54,895 nucleotides of DNA, from assembly GCA_015068135.1 (NCBI GenBank), contig SVLB01000014.1, positions 1 through 54,895 on the forward strand, written 5' to 3'. This document shows positions 9,301-18,025 of the stretch, piece after piece (the stretch's first letter is position 1; every line of letters begins with the position of its first letter). Made by a program: the position numbers and the translations under genes. This DNA comes from Oscillospiraceae bacterium (GTDB lineage: Bacteria > Bacillota > Clostridia > Oscillospirales > Oscillospiraceae). The notes under the pieces were generated by a model. The model did not search any database. It was not told where the DNA came from and saw nothing but the letters and a program-made list of their open reading frames with translations.

Positions 9301-11212
9301 CTCCTACACCGTGGCCGTGGAAGCTCCCACCGGCCTGACCGCCGTGGATGCGGCTGATCCCACCAGCTTCGGTGCCATCACCGGTCTGGATGCCGCCAAG
9401 CTTTATGAGTACCGCTCTGCTGACAGCAGTACTTATACCGCGCTTCCCCTGGGTACTACCCAAATTACCGACCTTCCCATCGGCACTTACTATGTCCGCT
9501 TCCCGGCAACGGTGAACTCCCTTGCCAGTGCGGATGTTGCACTCACCATCGGTTTTGAAAAGATCACCGAATATGTGGTGTATCTGTCCACCACCGGCAG
9601 TGACAGCAGTGACGGCTACAGCGCCGAAACCCCCGTTGCCACTGTGGCCCAGGCCTACAGCCAGCTGGATCAGCTCATGGCGGATGCCCCGGAGGGCACC
9701 ACCGGCAAGATCGTTCTTTCCGGCCTGATCGACCTGGGTACTGCCGTGTTTGACTTCCCCGCCTGTACCTATCCCGTGGTGATTACCGGCAAGACCCCGT
9801 CCGGCGGCATTACCTATAAGGGCGGCGGCACAGACAAGACCACCGTTATCAATTTCCACGGGGATACCACCCTGGAAAATATGACCGTAAAGCTGACCAG
9901 CACCCAAAACTATAACTACATCGGCGGCAACGGACACAAGCTGGTTTTGGGCGAGGGGCTCAACTGTATTGCCAACAGCAATGGCGCTTACTTTAACCTT
10001 TGCGGCGGCAGCTATGGCGGCACCCACGCCTCCACCGACCTGACCATCCGCTCCGGTTCCTGGCGAAACATCTACTACGGCAGCTATACCGGCACCGTCA
10101 GCGGCGATGCCAAGCTGACCGTGACCGGCGGTACCTTTACCAATATCATTCAGGCAGGTTATAGCGCAACTGTCAACGGTAATTGTTATGTAAACCTCTC
10201 CGGCGTTGCGGCAGGCACCCGTATTCTTGCAGGTATGAACAGCAAGGGCTCTGTCAAGGGCAATGCCACCGTGGTTTTGGGTAAGAATATTACCGGTACT
10301 CCGGTGATCGCTCCCGCCATCAACGGCAGTATTGGCGGTACCTATACCCTGGTTTTGGACGGCGCGGATACTTCCGCCATGACCGTTTCCGGCAAGAATA
10401 TTACCAGCGGCACCGTAGGAAGCAGTGTTTTGCATCTGCAAAGCGGCACAATAGGCACTGCCACAGACTTTGGCTCTGTGATTCTGCAGACTGTGGGCTA
10501 TGTGAAGCTGGGAGCCGATGTAACTATGGATCCCCAGGTCAAGGGCAATTCCTCCCTGGATCTGAACGGCCACACCCTCACCGGTGATCTGACCGGCACC
10601 GGTACGCTGTATCTCATGGACAGCAGCTCCGATGAATACAACCTCCCCACCGGCGCCCTTGTGGGTACCGTTTCCTGCCAGCTGCTGGAGCAGTTCAAGA
10701 CCACCATCACCGGAAGCGCAAAGCGCTATATGGTCCTGGAAGGCGACACCGGCTATACCTCCCACCGCTTCTATGTGGGGCTTACCAAGGTAAGCATCCG
10801 CACCGCAGATACGGGCTTTGGCTACAAGGCCAAATTCTGCGGTGACGAGGCTGTGCTGGCTATGGTTGACAGCTTCGGCTTCCGGCTGAACCTGGAGGGC
10901 AATGAGACTGTGGTCACCAAGTCCGTTGCGGCAGCTGACCTGGAATCCGGCAGAGAGTACTCCCTGCTTTTGGAAAACTTCCAGATCGAAGCCTACGGAG
11001 ATACGCCCGTCCATGCAGAGGTCTTCCTGAAGCTGACCGATGAGAGCGAGATCTGCAGCAGCAGAGTCAGCTATTCCATGAAGACCATGCTGCAAAAGGT
11101 CTGTCAGGATCTGAGCAGCTTCTCGGCAGAACAGCTCGGCGCCCTGCGTGCCATGTGCGCCCCCTTCAAGGTCGCCATGGAGGGCTGGGGCATTGACGAT
11201 CTGCTCCAATAA
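6320..11212 (+). CDS. Secreted M14 carboxypeptidase-beta-helix protein
   Basis: A 1630-residue exported protein. A GTG start 9 nt after AAGGAG gives a signal peptide ending near EAQA (residue 28). Residues about 31-330 and 1085-1440 are two copies of a beta-helix-like region, each opening with YVxxxxGSDDNDG/GSDSSDG. Between them, about 530-800, lies an M14 metallocarboxypeptidase domain with zinc ligands H600 and E603 (HGNE), H687 (DSHEY), the substrate-binding NPDG and NRD motifs, and catalytic E769 (IETRG). The last 170 residues match the C-terminus of the giant protein at 22299-29732. No LPXTG or terminal membrane anchor is seen. Probably a surface or secreted peptidase acting on peptides or cell wall; substrate unknown. 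Confidence 0.85.
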   Translation: MAMVKRLLSICLILAMVWAWIPAPEAQAADTVDATVYVDAANGSDDNDGTTEATAKKTLNGGYAALQAAMTGLGKANDASARGKIVLVTDYQWEFSTDTTKKYRDIASADYAHAYEVVYSGKTPDVGLYFTTYIQSYVGVIGPTTFENMHIALTEDSALYLSLHGRGWLRIGEGVTNSANPNLQLSISPLPYYKTTETYTGYLEINSGVWRNAYAGTYNITANGNSSLVINGGTVNKACVVFNGALNGDANITVNGGTVNSLVMGAANAKGKVEGNVQVTLSGGTLLAVPTTQNVNGSTTLTLAPQKGVTLDCGALTVNTLTGGNLSLADGSTLTVTDSVTGTTQVTTLNGLRYGTYITAPASTADSAIVFAEEGITVTADATTKTWQCTDTETIVGLKLQAASDVTVKLYPGFSGGTAIAPLKTDTQNGITSYYFPNLKGSYRYTASGTGYYSITKNLYVSPEEAQVLSTLDVTPSKRDGKGWEPTKVVLFTDEYMENFPDDASLWPDYPEAFMTPEFTTESAQHRHTTQKEMEDFIQALDAQTPYMYTYTIGISPFGNALPMAVYTKTDLSQAKSLEEVAQLLNENGKLTIHYQGQMHGNEPAGGEGVLAMMLKLCGQYGEDILDTVNIYCLPRVNPDGAQNDVRSSPTTGIDQNRDFLLAKNVEVQYVHRITNLFNPLVMIDSHEYTAEPERTSEAWHDLLISPGFSPTSGEDFVELGITMTQDAFAAAEEQGLSYNFYTGLVNSKAAYVGRNYAALEGTLFFLIETRGIYFGNEIYGRRTVGHLITATSFIDYIVENADTVRNVVTAEKQRIIDTGKTYEESDVLVLESSESKHPELNLSTISYDTATGVGSPSTISIRVVDVIDRSRPAPTAYVIPAGESWTQKVLDLMDIHTIDYTFIPADSAILLQGYTGTTTEADVTPETAVSFPNGAYVLTMAQEEAKILAFLMEPDVTDIAPGNSTLAMAGIIPTTNGFPIYRYIRDLNADGSISYTVAVEAPTGLTAVDAADPTSFGAITGLDAAKLYEYRSADSSTYTALPLGTTQITDLPIGTYYVRFPATVNSLASADVALTIGFEKITEYVVYLSTTGSDSSDGYSAETPVATVAQAYSQLDQLMADAPEGTTGKIVLSGLIDLGTAVFDFPACTYPVVITGKTPSGGITYKGGGTDKTTVINFHGDTTLENMTVKLTSTQNYNYIGGNGHKLVLGEGLNCIANSNGAYFNLCGGSYGGTHASTDLTIRSGSWRNIYYGSYTGTVSGDAKLTVTGGTFTNIIQAGYSATVNGNCYVNLSGVAAGTRILAGMNSKGSVKGNATVVLGKNITGTPVIAPAINGSIGGTYTLVLDGADTSAMTVSGKNITSGTVGSSVLHLQSGTIGTATDFGSVILQTVGYVKLGADVTMDPQVKGNSSLDLNGHTLTGDLTGTGTLYLMDSSSDEYNLPTGALVGTVSCQLLEQFKTTITGSAKRYMVLEGDTGYTSHRFYVGLTKVSIRTADTGFGYKAKFCGDEAVLAMVDSFGFRLNLEGNETVVTKSVAAADLESGREYSLLLENFQIEAYGDTPVHAEVFLKLTDESEICSSRVSYSMKTMLQKVCQDLSSFSAEQLGALRAMCAPFKVAMEGWGIDDLLQ

Positions 11213-11226
11213 CCGATACGCTTTTT

Positions 11227-11261
11227 CCGCACCTGGCAAAAGTGCCAGGTGCGGATTTTTT
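11227..11261 (+). terminator. Rho-independent terminator
   Basis: CCGCACCTGGCA (11227-11238) pairs perfectly with TGCCAGGTGCGG (11243-11254), with a 4-nt loop and a following ATTTTTT run. It ends the large peptidase gene. Confidence 0.9.
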
Positions 11262-11373
11262 ATACCCAGGTTGCAATCCTGCGTGCTGTAGGGGGCTTGC
11301 CGATCAATACATACAATATATTTCGGTATAAAATATGGTATAAAATATAATTTCGGGGGAACCTCAGAAAGGA

Positions 11374-11402
11374 TTGTCAAATTGTGTCCAATGTGTTATA
11401 AT
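11374..11402 (+). promoter_or_regulatory. Sigma-A promoter of the ABC exporter operon
   Basis: TTGTCA (11374-11379), a 17-nt spacer and TATAAT (11397-11402) lie 42 bp upstream of the exporter start. The leader is short, with no obvious operator. Confidence 0.8.
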
Positions 11403-11443
11403 GCATCCACTATATTCATTGACCCCGGAAGGAGGGATATTGG

Positions 11444-13231
11444 GTGATTTTAGGAAAGCATATCAACCGTTACTATCTGAAGTATCTGCCGGTTCTGCTG
11501 TTGGGACTGGTGGCACTGTTTGCGGTGGATTATCTGCAATTGGTCACCCCAAAGCTGTACCGCATGGTTTTGGAGGGCATGGCAGGTGCTCCCACTGTGG
11601 AGGCCCTGGACGGCACCCAAAAAGCGTTTAATGCGGCCTTTGTACTCGACGAGATCTGTATGCCCATGGTTTGGGTGATCCTGGCTATGGTATTCGGGCG
11701 GTTCTTATGGCGCGTGTGCTTCATCGGCTCCGGTATGCGGCTGGAGGAGGATCTGCGCAACCGGATGTTCGGTCATGTAAAGAATCAAAGCCGGGAGTAC
11801 TACCAGGTGAATAAGGTGGGCGACCTCATGAGTCTGTTCACCAATGACCTGGATACGGTCCAGGAGTGCTTCAGCTGGGGTGTCATGATGTTCTTTGATG
11901 CCGTGATGCTGGGTGTTTTGGCAATCGTGAATATGTGGAAGATGGATCCCATGCTCACCGTTCTTTCCATGATCCCCATGGGCATCCTCATGGGCGTTGC
12001 CACTGTCCTGGGCAAATACATGATGAAAAAGTGGGATATCCGTCAGGCGGCTTTTTCCAAGCTGTCGGACTTCTCCCAGGAGAGCTTTTCCGGTATCGCC
12101 GTGATCAAGGCCTTTGTCAAAGAGGCCAAGGAGCTTTGGAATTTCAAAAAGCTGAATGTGGAAAATGAAAAGGCCAATATGGACCACACCAAGTCCTCCG
12201 TGCTTCTGCGGATCCTGGTAATGCTCTTTGTGGAGAGCGTGATCTGCATTATTTTGGGCTACGGCGGCTATTTGGTCTATCAGGGTCAGTTCAGTGCCGG
12301 TCAGCTTCTGGAATTTGTGGGCTATTTCAACGCGGTGATCTGGCCGGTAATGGCGGTATCCGAGCTTGTGGATATGGGCAGCCGGGGCAAAGCCTCCATG
12401 AACCGCATCAGTCAGCTTTTGGACTCTCCCATTACCGTGAAGGATGCGCCCCAGGTGGCAGATCTTACCGATCCCAAGGGAACGATCGAATTTAAGGATC
12501 TGACCTTCCGCTACCCCGATGGGGAATTTGATGCCCTGAAAAATATCACCTTTACCATCCAGGCCGGTGAAAATGTGGGTCTGGTGGGCAAGACCGGCTC
12601 CGGAAAGACCACCCTGGTGGATCTGATCCTGCGTACCTATAACGTCCCCGACGGGACCTTGTTCCTTGACGGGCAGGATGTGAACACCCTTTCCATCCAC
12701 TCCGTCCGGGATGCCTGTGCCTATGTGCCCCAGGATAATTTCCTGTTCTCCGATACCATTGAGCATAACATTGCCTTCGGCGTGACCGGATACGATCCCA
12801 AGGCGGTGGCCAACGCGGCGCGCCTTGCGGATGTCCACAGCAATATCCAGGAGTTCCAGGCCGGCTACGGCACTGTTTTGGGCGAACGGGGCGTGACCGT
12901 CTCCGGCGGTCAGAAGCAGCGGATCTCCATCGCCCGGGCTCTTATGAAAAATGCCCCCATCCTGATTTTGGATGACAGTGTTTCCGCCGTGGACACCAAG
13001 ACGGAAACTGCTATTTTGCAGAATCTTCGTCAGACCCGCCAGGGAAAGACCACCATTCTCATCGCACACCGGATCTCCACCATCGAAAAAATGGACAAGA
13101 TCCTCTTTATCGACGACGGATGCCTGGCAGACGTGGGTACCCACGAGGCTCTGTATGCCCGTTGCGAGGCCTACCGGAAGATGGTAGATCTGCAGCGGCT
13201 GGAGGAAGCAGGAGGTGAGGCAGATGCTTGA
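11444..13231 (+). CDS. Heterodimeric ABC exporter subunit (degenerate site)
   Basis: A 595-residue half-transporter: six transmembrane helices in residues 1-320, then a nucleotide-binding domain with Walker A GKTGSGKTT (about 384-392), signature VSGGQKQR, and Walker B LILDDS. The catalytic glutamate is replaced by aspartate, as in the non-consensus site of heterodimeric exporters (BmrC, TM287, LmrC type). The GTG start is 7 nt after AAGGAGGG. The partner gene overlaps its end. Multidrug, lipid or peptide export are all possible. Confidence 0.9.
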   Translation: MILGKHINRYYLKYLPVLLLGLVALFAVDYLQLVTPKLYRMVLEGMAGAPTVEALDGTQKAFNAAFVLDEICMPMVWVILAMVFGRFLWRVCFIGSGMRLEEDLRNRMFGHVKNQSREYYQVNKVGDLMSLFTNDLDTVQECFSWGVMMFFDAVMLGVLAIVNMWKMDPMLTVLSMIPMGILMGVATVLGKYMMKKWDIRQAAFSKLSDFSQESFSGIAVIKAFVKEAKELWNFKKLNVENEKANMDHTKSSVLLRILVMLFVESVICIILGYGGYLVYQGQFSAGQLLEFVGYFNAVIWPVMAVSELVDMGSRGKASMNRISQLLDSPITVKDAPQVADLTDPKGTIEFKDLTFRYPDGEFDALKNITFTIQAGENVGLVGKTGSGKTTLVDLILRTYNVPDGTLFLDGQDVNTLSIHSVRDACAYVPQDNFLFSDTIEHNIAFGVTGYDPKAVANAARLADVHSNIQEFQAGYGTVLGERGVTVSGGQKQRISIARALMKNAPILILDDSVSAVDTKTETAILQNLRQTRQGKTTILIAHRISTIEKMDKILFIDDGCLADVGTHEALYARCEAYRKMVDLQRLEEAGGEADA

Positions 13232-15116
13232 TTTTGTACAGCAGTATTTGCCCGTTGTGATCGTGGGCGCGATCATCGGAGCCTTCTCTTTGGTATTCGT
13301 CTTTGCCTCCCTGGCTCTGAAAAAGGTCAAGGACGAGGATTCCGACCGGCATATGGCCGACTCTGAGATCATCAAACGGCTCATGGGCTATGCCAAGCCC
13401 TATTGGAAAAGCTTTATCGGTGTATTCTTCATCATGCTCTTTTCCATCGGGTATGATCTGATCTCTCCCCTTTTGGTCAGCCGGATCCAAAAGCTTTTGC
13501 AGGAGGATTTCGCCCTGTCCCAGCTGTTCGGGCTGGTGGCGGTGTATGCGGGCATTCTCATCGTCAGCTTGATCTGCACCTATCTGCAGGCCATGATCCT
13601 GCAAAAAACCGGACAGAAGATCCTCTCTCAGATCCGTCAGGATGTGTTCTCCCACATTGAGAGCCTGAGCCACGAACAGCTCAATAATATTCCTGTTGGC
13701 AAGCTTGTGACCCGTGTCACTAACGATCCCAACGCCATCAGCTACATGTTTACCAATATTTTGGTGACCCTGGCGAAAAACTGTATGGTCATCGTAGGTG
13801 TGCTGGGGGCCATGCTGGTGCTCAATTATGCCCTGACCCTGATGGTCTTGGCCTTTGTGCCCTTTGTGATCCTCTTTACGGTGATCTTCCGGAAGTTCTC
13901 CCGCCGGGTCCACCGGACGGTCAGCAATGCCACCACGGATATCAACACCTATCTGTCGGAGAATCTCTCCGGTATGAAGATCACGCAGATCTTTAACCGG
14001 GAGGAGCAGAAGATGGCGGACTTCGTGGCCCGGAGCCGGAAGCTGAAGAAGGCCAAGTTCAACCGGATGTATGTGTTCGGTGTATTCCGCCCCATGGTGT
14101 ACATGCTTTTCGTCAGTACCCAAATGTGCCTGTTCTACTTTGGTGCCAAAGGCTATTTGGAGAACACCCGGTTTTTGGGGCAGATCATTGACGGCAGTAC
14201 CGTGGTTGCCTTCTATATGTATATCTCCCGGTTCTTTAACCCCATTCAGACCCTGGCAGAGCAGTTTGATATGCTCCAAAGGTCCTTCGCCTCTTCGGAA
14301 AAGATCTTCACCATTTTGGATATGGTGCCCCAGATCGTAGATGAGCCGGATGCCATGGACCTGGAGAACATGGAGGGCCGCATTGAGTTCAGGGATGTAT
14401 GGTTTTCCTATAAGCCCGACGAGTGGGTCTTAAAGGGGGTTTCCTTCACGGTAGAGCCCCGGCAGACCGTGGCCTTTGTGGGCTCCACCGGCTCGGGCAA
14501 GACCACCATTTTGAGCCTGATCTGCCGCAATTACGATATCCAAAAGGGACAGATCCTCATTGACGGCATCGACATTAAAAAGATCCGCATTGCATCTTTG
14601 CGGAAGCATTTCGGACAGATGCTCCAGGATGTATTCCTCTTCTCCGGCACCATCCGCAGTAATATCCTGCTGAATCAGGACGGAGTGTCCGAGGAGGAGG
14701 TCCGCGAGGCCGTCCGCTATGTCAACGCCGACAGCTTTATCGACAAGCTGGAAAACGGCCTGGACGAGGTGGTCCGGGAACGGGGCAACAACTTCTCTGC
14801 CGGACAGCGGCAGCTGCTGAGCTTCGCCCGTACCATCGTCCACAAGCCCGCGGTAATGATCCTGGATGAGGCAACCGCCAATATCGATACGGAAACAGAG
14901 ATCCTGATCCAGGACTCCCTGGAGAAAATGAAAAACATCGGTACCATGCTTATCGTTGCCCACAGACTCTCCACCATCCAGCACGCGGACAACATCATTC
15001 TCCTGTCCAAGGGCAGGATCATGGAGCAGGGCACCCACCAGGAGCTTCTGGCCCAAAAGGGTCGCTACTACGGTCTGTATACCCTGCAGTACAGCAAACA
15101 ACAATTGGAAGGCTAA
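13224..15116 (+). CDS. Heterodimeric ABC exporter subunit (catalytic)
   Basis: A 630-residue half-transporter partner. I place the start at ATG 13224, 8 nt after GGAGG; an upstream in-frame GTG at 13215 is less likely. The gene overlaps the preceding stop by 8 nt, which implies coupled translation. It has an N-terminal extra hydrophobic segment (about 10-30), the six-helix exporter core, Walker A GSTGSGKTT, signature FSAGQRQL and Walker B MILDEATANID with the intact glutamate. The consensus ATP site is therefore formed with this subunit's Walker B. Operon of two genes, ended at 15124-15168. Confidence 0.9.
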   Translation: MLDFVQQYLPVVIVGAIIGAFSLVFVFASLALKKVKDEDSDRHMADSEIIKRLMGYAKPYWKSFIGVFFIMLFSIGYDLISPLLVSRIQKLLQEDFALSQLFGLVAVYAGILIVSLICTYLQAMILQKTGQKILSQIRQDVFSHIESLSHEQLNNIPVGKLVTRVTNDPNAISYMFTNILVTLAKNCMVIVGVLGAMLVLNYALTLMVLAFVPFVILFTVIFRKFSRRVHRTVSNATTDINTYLSENLSGMKITQIFNREEQKMADFVARSRKLKKAKFNRMYVFGVFRPMVYMLFVSTQMCLFYFGAKGYLENTRFLGQIIDGSTVVAFYMYISRFFNPIQTLAEQFDMLQRSFASSEKIFTILDMVPQIVDEPDAMDLENMEGRIEFRDVWFSYKPDEWVLKGVSFTVEPRQTVAFVGSTGSGKTTILSLICRNYDIQKGQILIDGIDIKKIRIASLRKHFGQMLQDVFLFSGTIRSNILLNQDGVSEEEVREAVRYVNADSFIDKLENGLDEVVRERGNNFSAGQRQLLSFARTIVHKPAVMILDEATANIDTETEILIQDSLEKMKNIGTMLIVAHRLSTIQHADNIILLSKGRIMEQGTHQELLAQKGRYYGLYTLQYSKQQLEG

Positions 15117-15123
15117 AGCTATA

Positions 15124-15168
15124 GAAAAGCTGTCATCCCGAGCACAATGCTCGGAATGACAGCTTTTC
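15124..15168. terminator. Terminator between convergent genes
   Basis: AAAAGCTGTCAT (15125-15136) pairs with ATGACAGCTTTT, with an inner CCGAGCA/TGCTCGG stem, and T-rich sequence follows. It ends the exporter operon and could also serve the opposing glycosidase gene. Confidence 0.8.
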
Positions 15169-15192
15169 TTATTGTTTTGAATATCAATACAG

Positions 15193-15222
15193 CGTCGGGC
15201 GGGGTCATGACCCCGCCCTACG
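15193..15222. repeat. REP-like palindrome
   Basis: GGGCGGGG TCATGA CCCCGCCC (15197-15218) is a perfect 22-nt palindrome bounded by CGTC and TACGG. It resembles the other 'CCGTAGGG...CCCTACGG' palindromes at 21594-21635 and 30031-30090. Confidence 0.6.
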
Positions 15223-15224
15223 GT

Positions 15225-17234
15225 TTAATACTCCATGATCAGGTAATAAAGGCCGGGATACTTAGGACCGATATGGAAATGCATCCAGCCGTCCTTGTGC
15301 TCCGCCTCGGGGTTGCCGATATAGAAGCCCTCGGAGTTGACAGACCACACACGGAGCTTCTCATTGTCGGTCTTGATGGCGATCTGCGCATCGATGATCT
15401 CTGCTTCGATGGGGCCGGTGCCGATGTCCAGCAGCTTCTCACCGTCCATCCGCTGACCCCGGTTGCTGGCTCTGCCCACGGCAGACAGCAGCATGGAATC
15501 GGACTTTTCGATGGGATCGTCCGTCAAAGAGGACAGGGCGATGGTCGCCAGGTCCGTATTGGCCTGGACCTTCATACTGCTCAGCTCCAGGACAATGGGG
15601 TTGCCGCCGTTGGCCCTGCGCTGACCGATAACGCCGAACACAGCCTGGGTCCTGGGAGAATCCACACCGCCAATGCGACGGGTGAAATCACGCCAGACCT
15701 CACCGGTATCGGAAACCACCATATTGGGGTTCTCACGGGGAAATACCTCAGCGGCAGAACGGATATCGGTCAGATCGGAGGTATCCGTAGAATCCAAAAC
15801 CGTATGGATCTGGTGGACGCAGGCGCCGGTGCTGGCCAGCTTCGTATCCTTTGCCGCGTAGTCGGCAGACAGCTTGGCACCGATCACGTGCTTGGCGGGG
15901 CTGACGTCGCCACGGCGGAGCATCAGCGCGCCGTGATAAAAGAGGCCAAACTTGGCAGGGTCATTCCAGCAGGTGAACAGGCCCTCTCGGAAGGGGGTCA
16001 TGCCCAGGGTGTTGGAGGAGGACTCCTTGCCCAGCAGACTATACTGGTCACGCTTGGTATGGTAGCCGTAGGTATGGATACTCATAGCAGAGAAGTTCTG
16101 CAGACAGGCCATGGCAGGGAACCAAATAGGCGATTCACAGCGATAGCTGTTGGGCCAGGGCATATCCCACTCGGTCATGGTGAAGGGCTGACCGTGGATA
16201 CGGGTGGCGATGGCATTGCCCACAGGACTGCTCTTCTGTTCCATGAGGCTCTTGTTGTTACTGACCTTCTCATACTCGGTCCAGGACCAGTCATAGTAAT
16301 AAGAATGGCCGTCCTGGAAGTCCATATCCTTCTGCGCCCTGGTCAGCGCGTTGCTCTTGTACCAGTTGGTGCAGGCCAGGGGGATCTTTACGCCCAGGGA
16401 GCGGATATGCCCGTACATGGTCTTGGCATAGTCCTCATTGACCTTGCTGCGGAACCTGGCCTGGGTCTCATCCACCACATTCAGATCACAGCCAAAGGCA
16501 TCATACTCGATGCCCTGCTCCTTCAGCCACTTGTCAAACATATCCCGCAGCATATCATCATAGTAGGCGATCCGCTTCCACTTGTAGTTGTTAAAGGGAC
16601 GGAACATATCGTTTTCGTTGGCAATGACGCAGAAGGTGAAGAAGGGATCGTCTTTATAGGCCAGACCGGTATAGGGGTTGTAGTGATTCCAGAAGTTATC
16701 GCAGAATTCCTTCTGCAGCGTGATCATCCAAGGGTCGTACAGCGCATACTGCTTGTGGGCATCCCACATATCCTCGGCAAAGGCCACACCGTCACCGGGC
16801 TTAAACTTGCGGTAGGTCATCATATCCACGCCGGCGTAGATACCCTGATCCTTCAGACACTTGATCAGGTAGTCCATCCGCTCCATGGAGCGCTCGTCCA
16901 GCTTCCGGGTGGTACGGGTGGGCTTACCGGCAGAGAAGCGAAACAGATTGGGGGTTGCCCAGTCAGCATCCATCTGATGGAAGCGGACATAGTTACAGCC
17001 GGCCTGGGCCAAGCGCTGGGCTACCCCCTCAGCATACTCGTGGCTGGGGAAGCAAGATGCGCCGTTGAAGATCACGCCCCAGAACTTAGCGGGAGTGCCA
17101 TCTTCAAATACAAAGCTTTCGCCCTGTACCTTGCAGAAGCCATGCTTACCGGCAGGCTTCTCGTCTTCAAATACGAAGGAGATGTCCACCGGCATCATAT
17201 CGGGGTACTGGTAAACAGGCATATAACGGGACAT
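15225..17234 (-). CDS. Intracellular clan GH-A glycoside hydrolase
   Basis: A 669-residue protein with a (beta/alpha)8 hydrolase domain in about residues 30-420. The acid/base pair N206-E207 (VIANEND) and the likely nucleophile E355 (FTMTEWD), 148 residues apart, fit GH5-like or related clan GH-A retaining enzymes; the strand-2 region NYVRFHQMD also fits. The C-terminal 250 residues look like beta-sandwich. There is no signal peptide, so it would act on imported oligosaccharides. Exact GH family and substrate are not determined. Its start has AAAGGAG upstream and a clear promoter (17267-17294). Confidence 0.75.
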   Translation of the reverse strand: MSRYMPVYQYPDMMPVDISFVFEDEKPAGKHGFCKVQGESFVFEDGTPAKFWGVIFNGASCFPSHEYAEGVAQRLAQAGCNYVRFHQMDADWATPNLFRFSAGKPTRTTRKLDERSMERMDYLIKCLKDQGIYAGVDMMTYRKFKPGDGVAFAEDMWDAHKQYALYDPWMITLQKEFCDNFWNHYNPYTGLAYKDDPFFTFCVIANENDMFRPFNNYKWKRIAYYDDMLRDMFDKWLKEQGIEYDAFGCDLNVVDETQARFRSKVNEDYAKTMYGHIRSLGVKIPLACTNWYKSNALTRAQKDMDFQDGHSYYYDWSWTEYEKVSNNKSLMEQKSSPVGNAIATRIHGQPFTMTEWDMPWPNSYRCESPIWFPAMACLQNFSAMSIHTYGYHTKRDQYSLLGKESSSNTLGMTPFREGLFTCWNDPAKFGLFYHGALMLRRGDVSPAKHVIGAKLSADYAAKDTKLASTGACVHQIHTVLDSTDTSDLTDIRSAAEVFPRENPNMVVSDTGEVWRDFTRRIGGVDSPRTQAVFGVIGQRRANGGNPIVLELSSMKVQANTDLATIALSSLTDDPIEKSDSMLLSAVGRASNRGQRMDGEKLLDIGTGPIEAEIIDAQIAIKTDNEKLRVWSVNSEGFYIGNPEAEHKDGWMHFHIGPKYPGLYYLIMEY

Positions 17235-17266
17235 TTTACTCGCTCCTTTGTTAAAGATTTATTTTG

Positions 17267-17294
17267 ATTATACCACTATGCCATACCCTGTCAA
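17267..17294 (-). promoter_or_regulatory. Sigma-A promoter of the glycosidase gene
   Basis: On the minus strand TTGACA (17294-17289), a 16-nt spacer and TATAAT (17272-17267) lie about 33 bp upstream of the glycosidase start. Confidence 0.75.
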
Positions 17295-17336
17295 GCTTTT
17301 CCGGGACAAATCCTCCGTTATTCAGGACAAATCCCC

Positions 17337-17365
17337 TTGCATATATCCGTTTCTTTTAGTATAAT
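17337..17365 (+). promoter_or_regulatory. Sigma-A promoter of the tdk-deo operon
   Basis: TTGCAT (17337-17342), a 17-nt spacer and TATAAT (17360-17365). The tdk start lies 36 bp downstream, with CGGAGG at 17387-17392. Confidence 0.75.
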
Positions 17366-17400
17366 AAGCCTATAATACTATACATACGGAGGATCGACCC

Positions 17401-18006
17401 GTGGCAAAGCTTTATTTTAAGTACGGCGCAATGGGCTCCAGTAAAACAGCCCAGGCGCTGATCACCAAGTACAATTATGAGGAAAACGACCTGCAGGTTT
17501 GGCTCATCAAGCCCAGTGCAGACACCCGTGACGGTGAGCAGGTTCTGAAAAGCCGGATCGGCTTGGAGGCTGTGGTGGAGGTTGTCCCCCCGGCGGCAGA
17601 TGTATGCGCCATCTTTGAGGCCACCCGAAAGGGCAAATGCGATGTGATCATCGTGGATGAATGCCAGTTTTTGACGGAGGCACAGATCGACCAGCTGCGC
17701 AGCATCGTAAATGTCTACAACATCCCGGTAATGTGCTTCGGTCTTCGTACCGATTTCCAGACCCGGCTGTTCCCCGGCAGCCGTCGGCTCATGGAAGTGG
17801 CAGACACCATCCAGGAGATCAAAACCATCTGTGACTGCGGTGCCAAGGCCACGGTCAATGCCCGAATCGACGGCACCGGTCACATCGTTACCGAAGGCGC
17901 GCAGGTATTTTTGGGCGGCAACGATGCCTATATTGCCATGTGCCACAGATGTTATGTAAACGGAATCAAGGAGCATAAGATCATCAAGCTCCATGGACAG
18001 AACTAA
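17401..18006 (+). CDS. tdk: Thymidine kinase
   Basis: A 201-residue TK1-type thymidine kinase, phosphorylating thymidine (and deoxyuridine) with ATP. P-loop GAMGSSKT at 9-16, DECQF at 86-90 with catalytic base E87, the lasso region with the structural zinc cysteines C144, C146, C181 and C184. The usual CxxC first pair is CxC here. GTG start 8 nt after CGGAGG. First gene of a salvage cluster; deoC follows 19 nt after its stop. Confidence 0.95.
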   Translation: MAKLYFKYGAMGSSKTAQALITKYNYEENDLQVWLIKPSADTRDGEQVLKSRIGLEAVVEVVPPAADVCAIFEATRKGKCDVIIVDECQFLTEAQIDQLRSIVNVYNIPVMCFGLRTDFQTRLFPGSRRLMEVADTIQEIKTICDCGAKATVNARIDGTGHIVTEGAQVFLGGNDAYIAMCHRCYVNGIKEHKIIKLHGQN

Positions 18007-18025
18007 CGAATCAAAGGAGATTATT

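Noticed and set aside
8150..11380. 1076-residue open frame on the minus strand
   Set aside because: It is the antisense shadow of the M14/beta-helix gene. Its translation is low-complexity G/A/H/I-rich, lacks a ribosome site, and the plus frame has a signal peptide, active-site motifs and a terminator.
11705..15104. Long minus-strand frames opposite the ABC exporter genes
   Set aside because: Shadows of genes with clear Walker motifs, operon overlap and terminator on the plus strand.
15147..17267. 706-residue plus-strand frame opposite the glycosidase
   Set aside because: Antisense shadow. The minus frame has the catalytic motifs, a ribosome site and a promoter.
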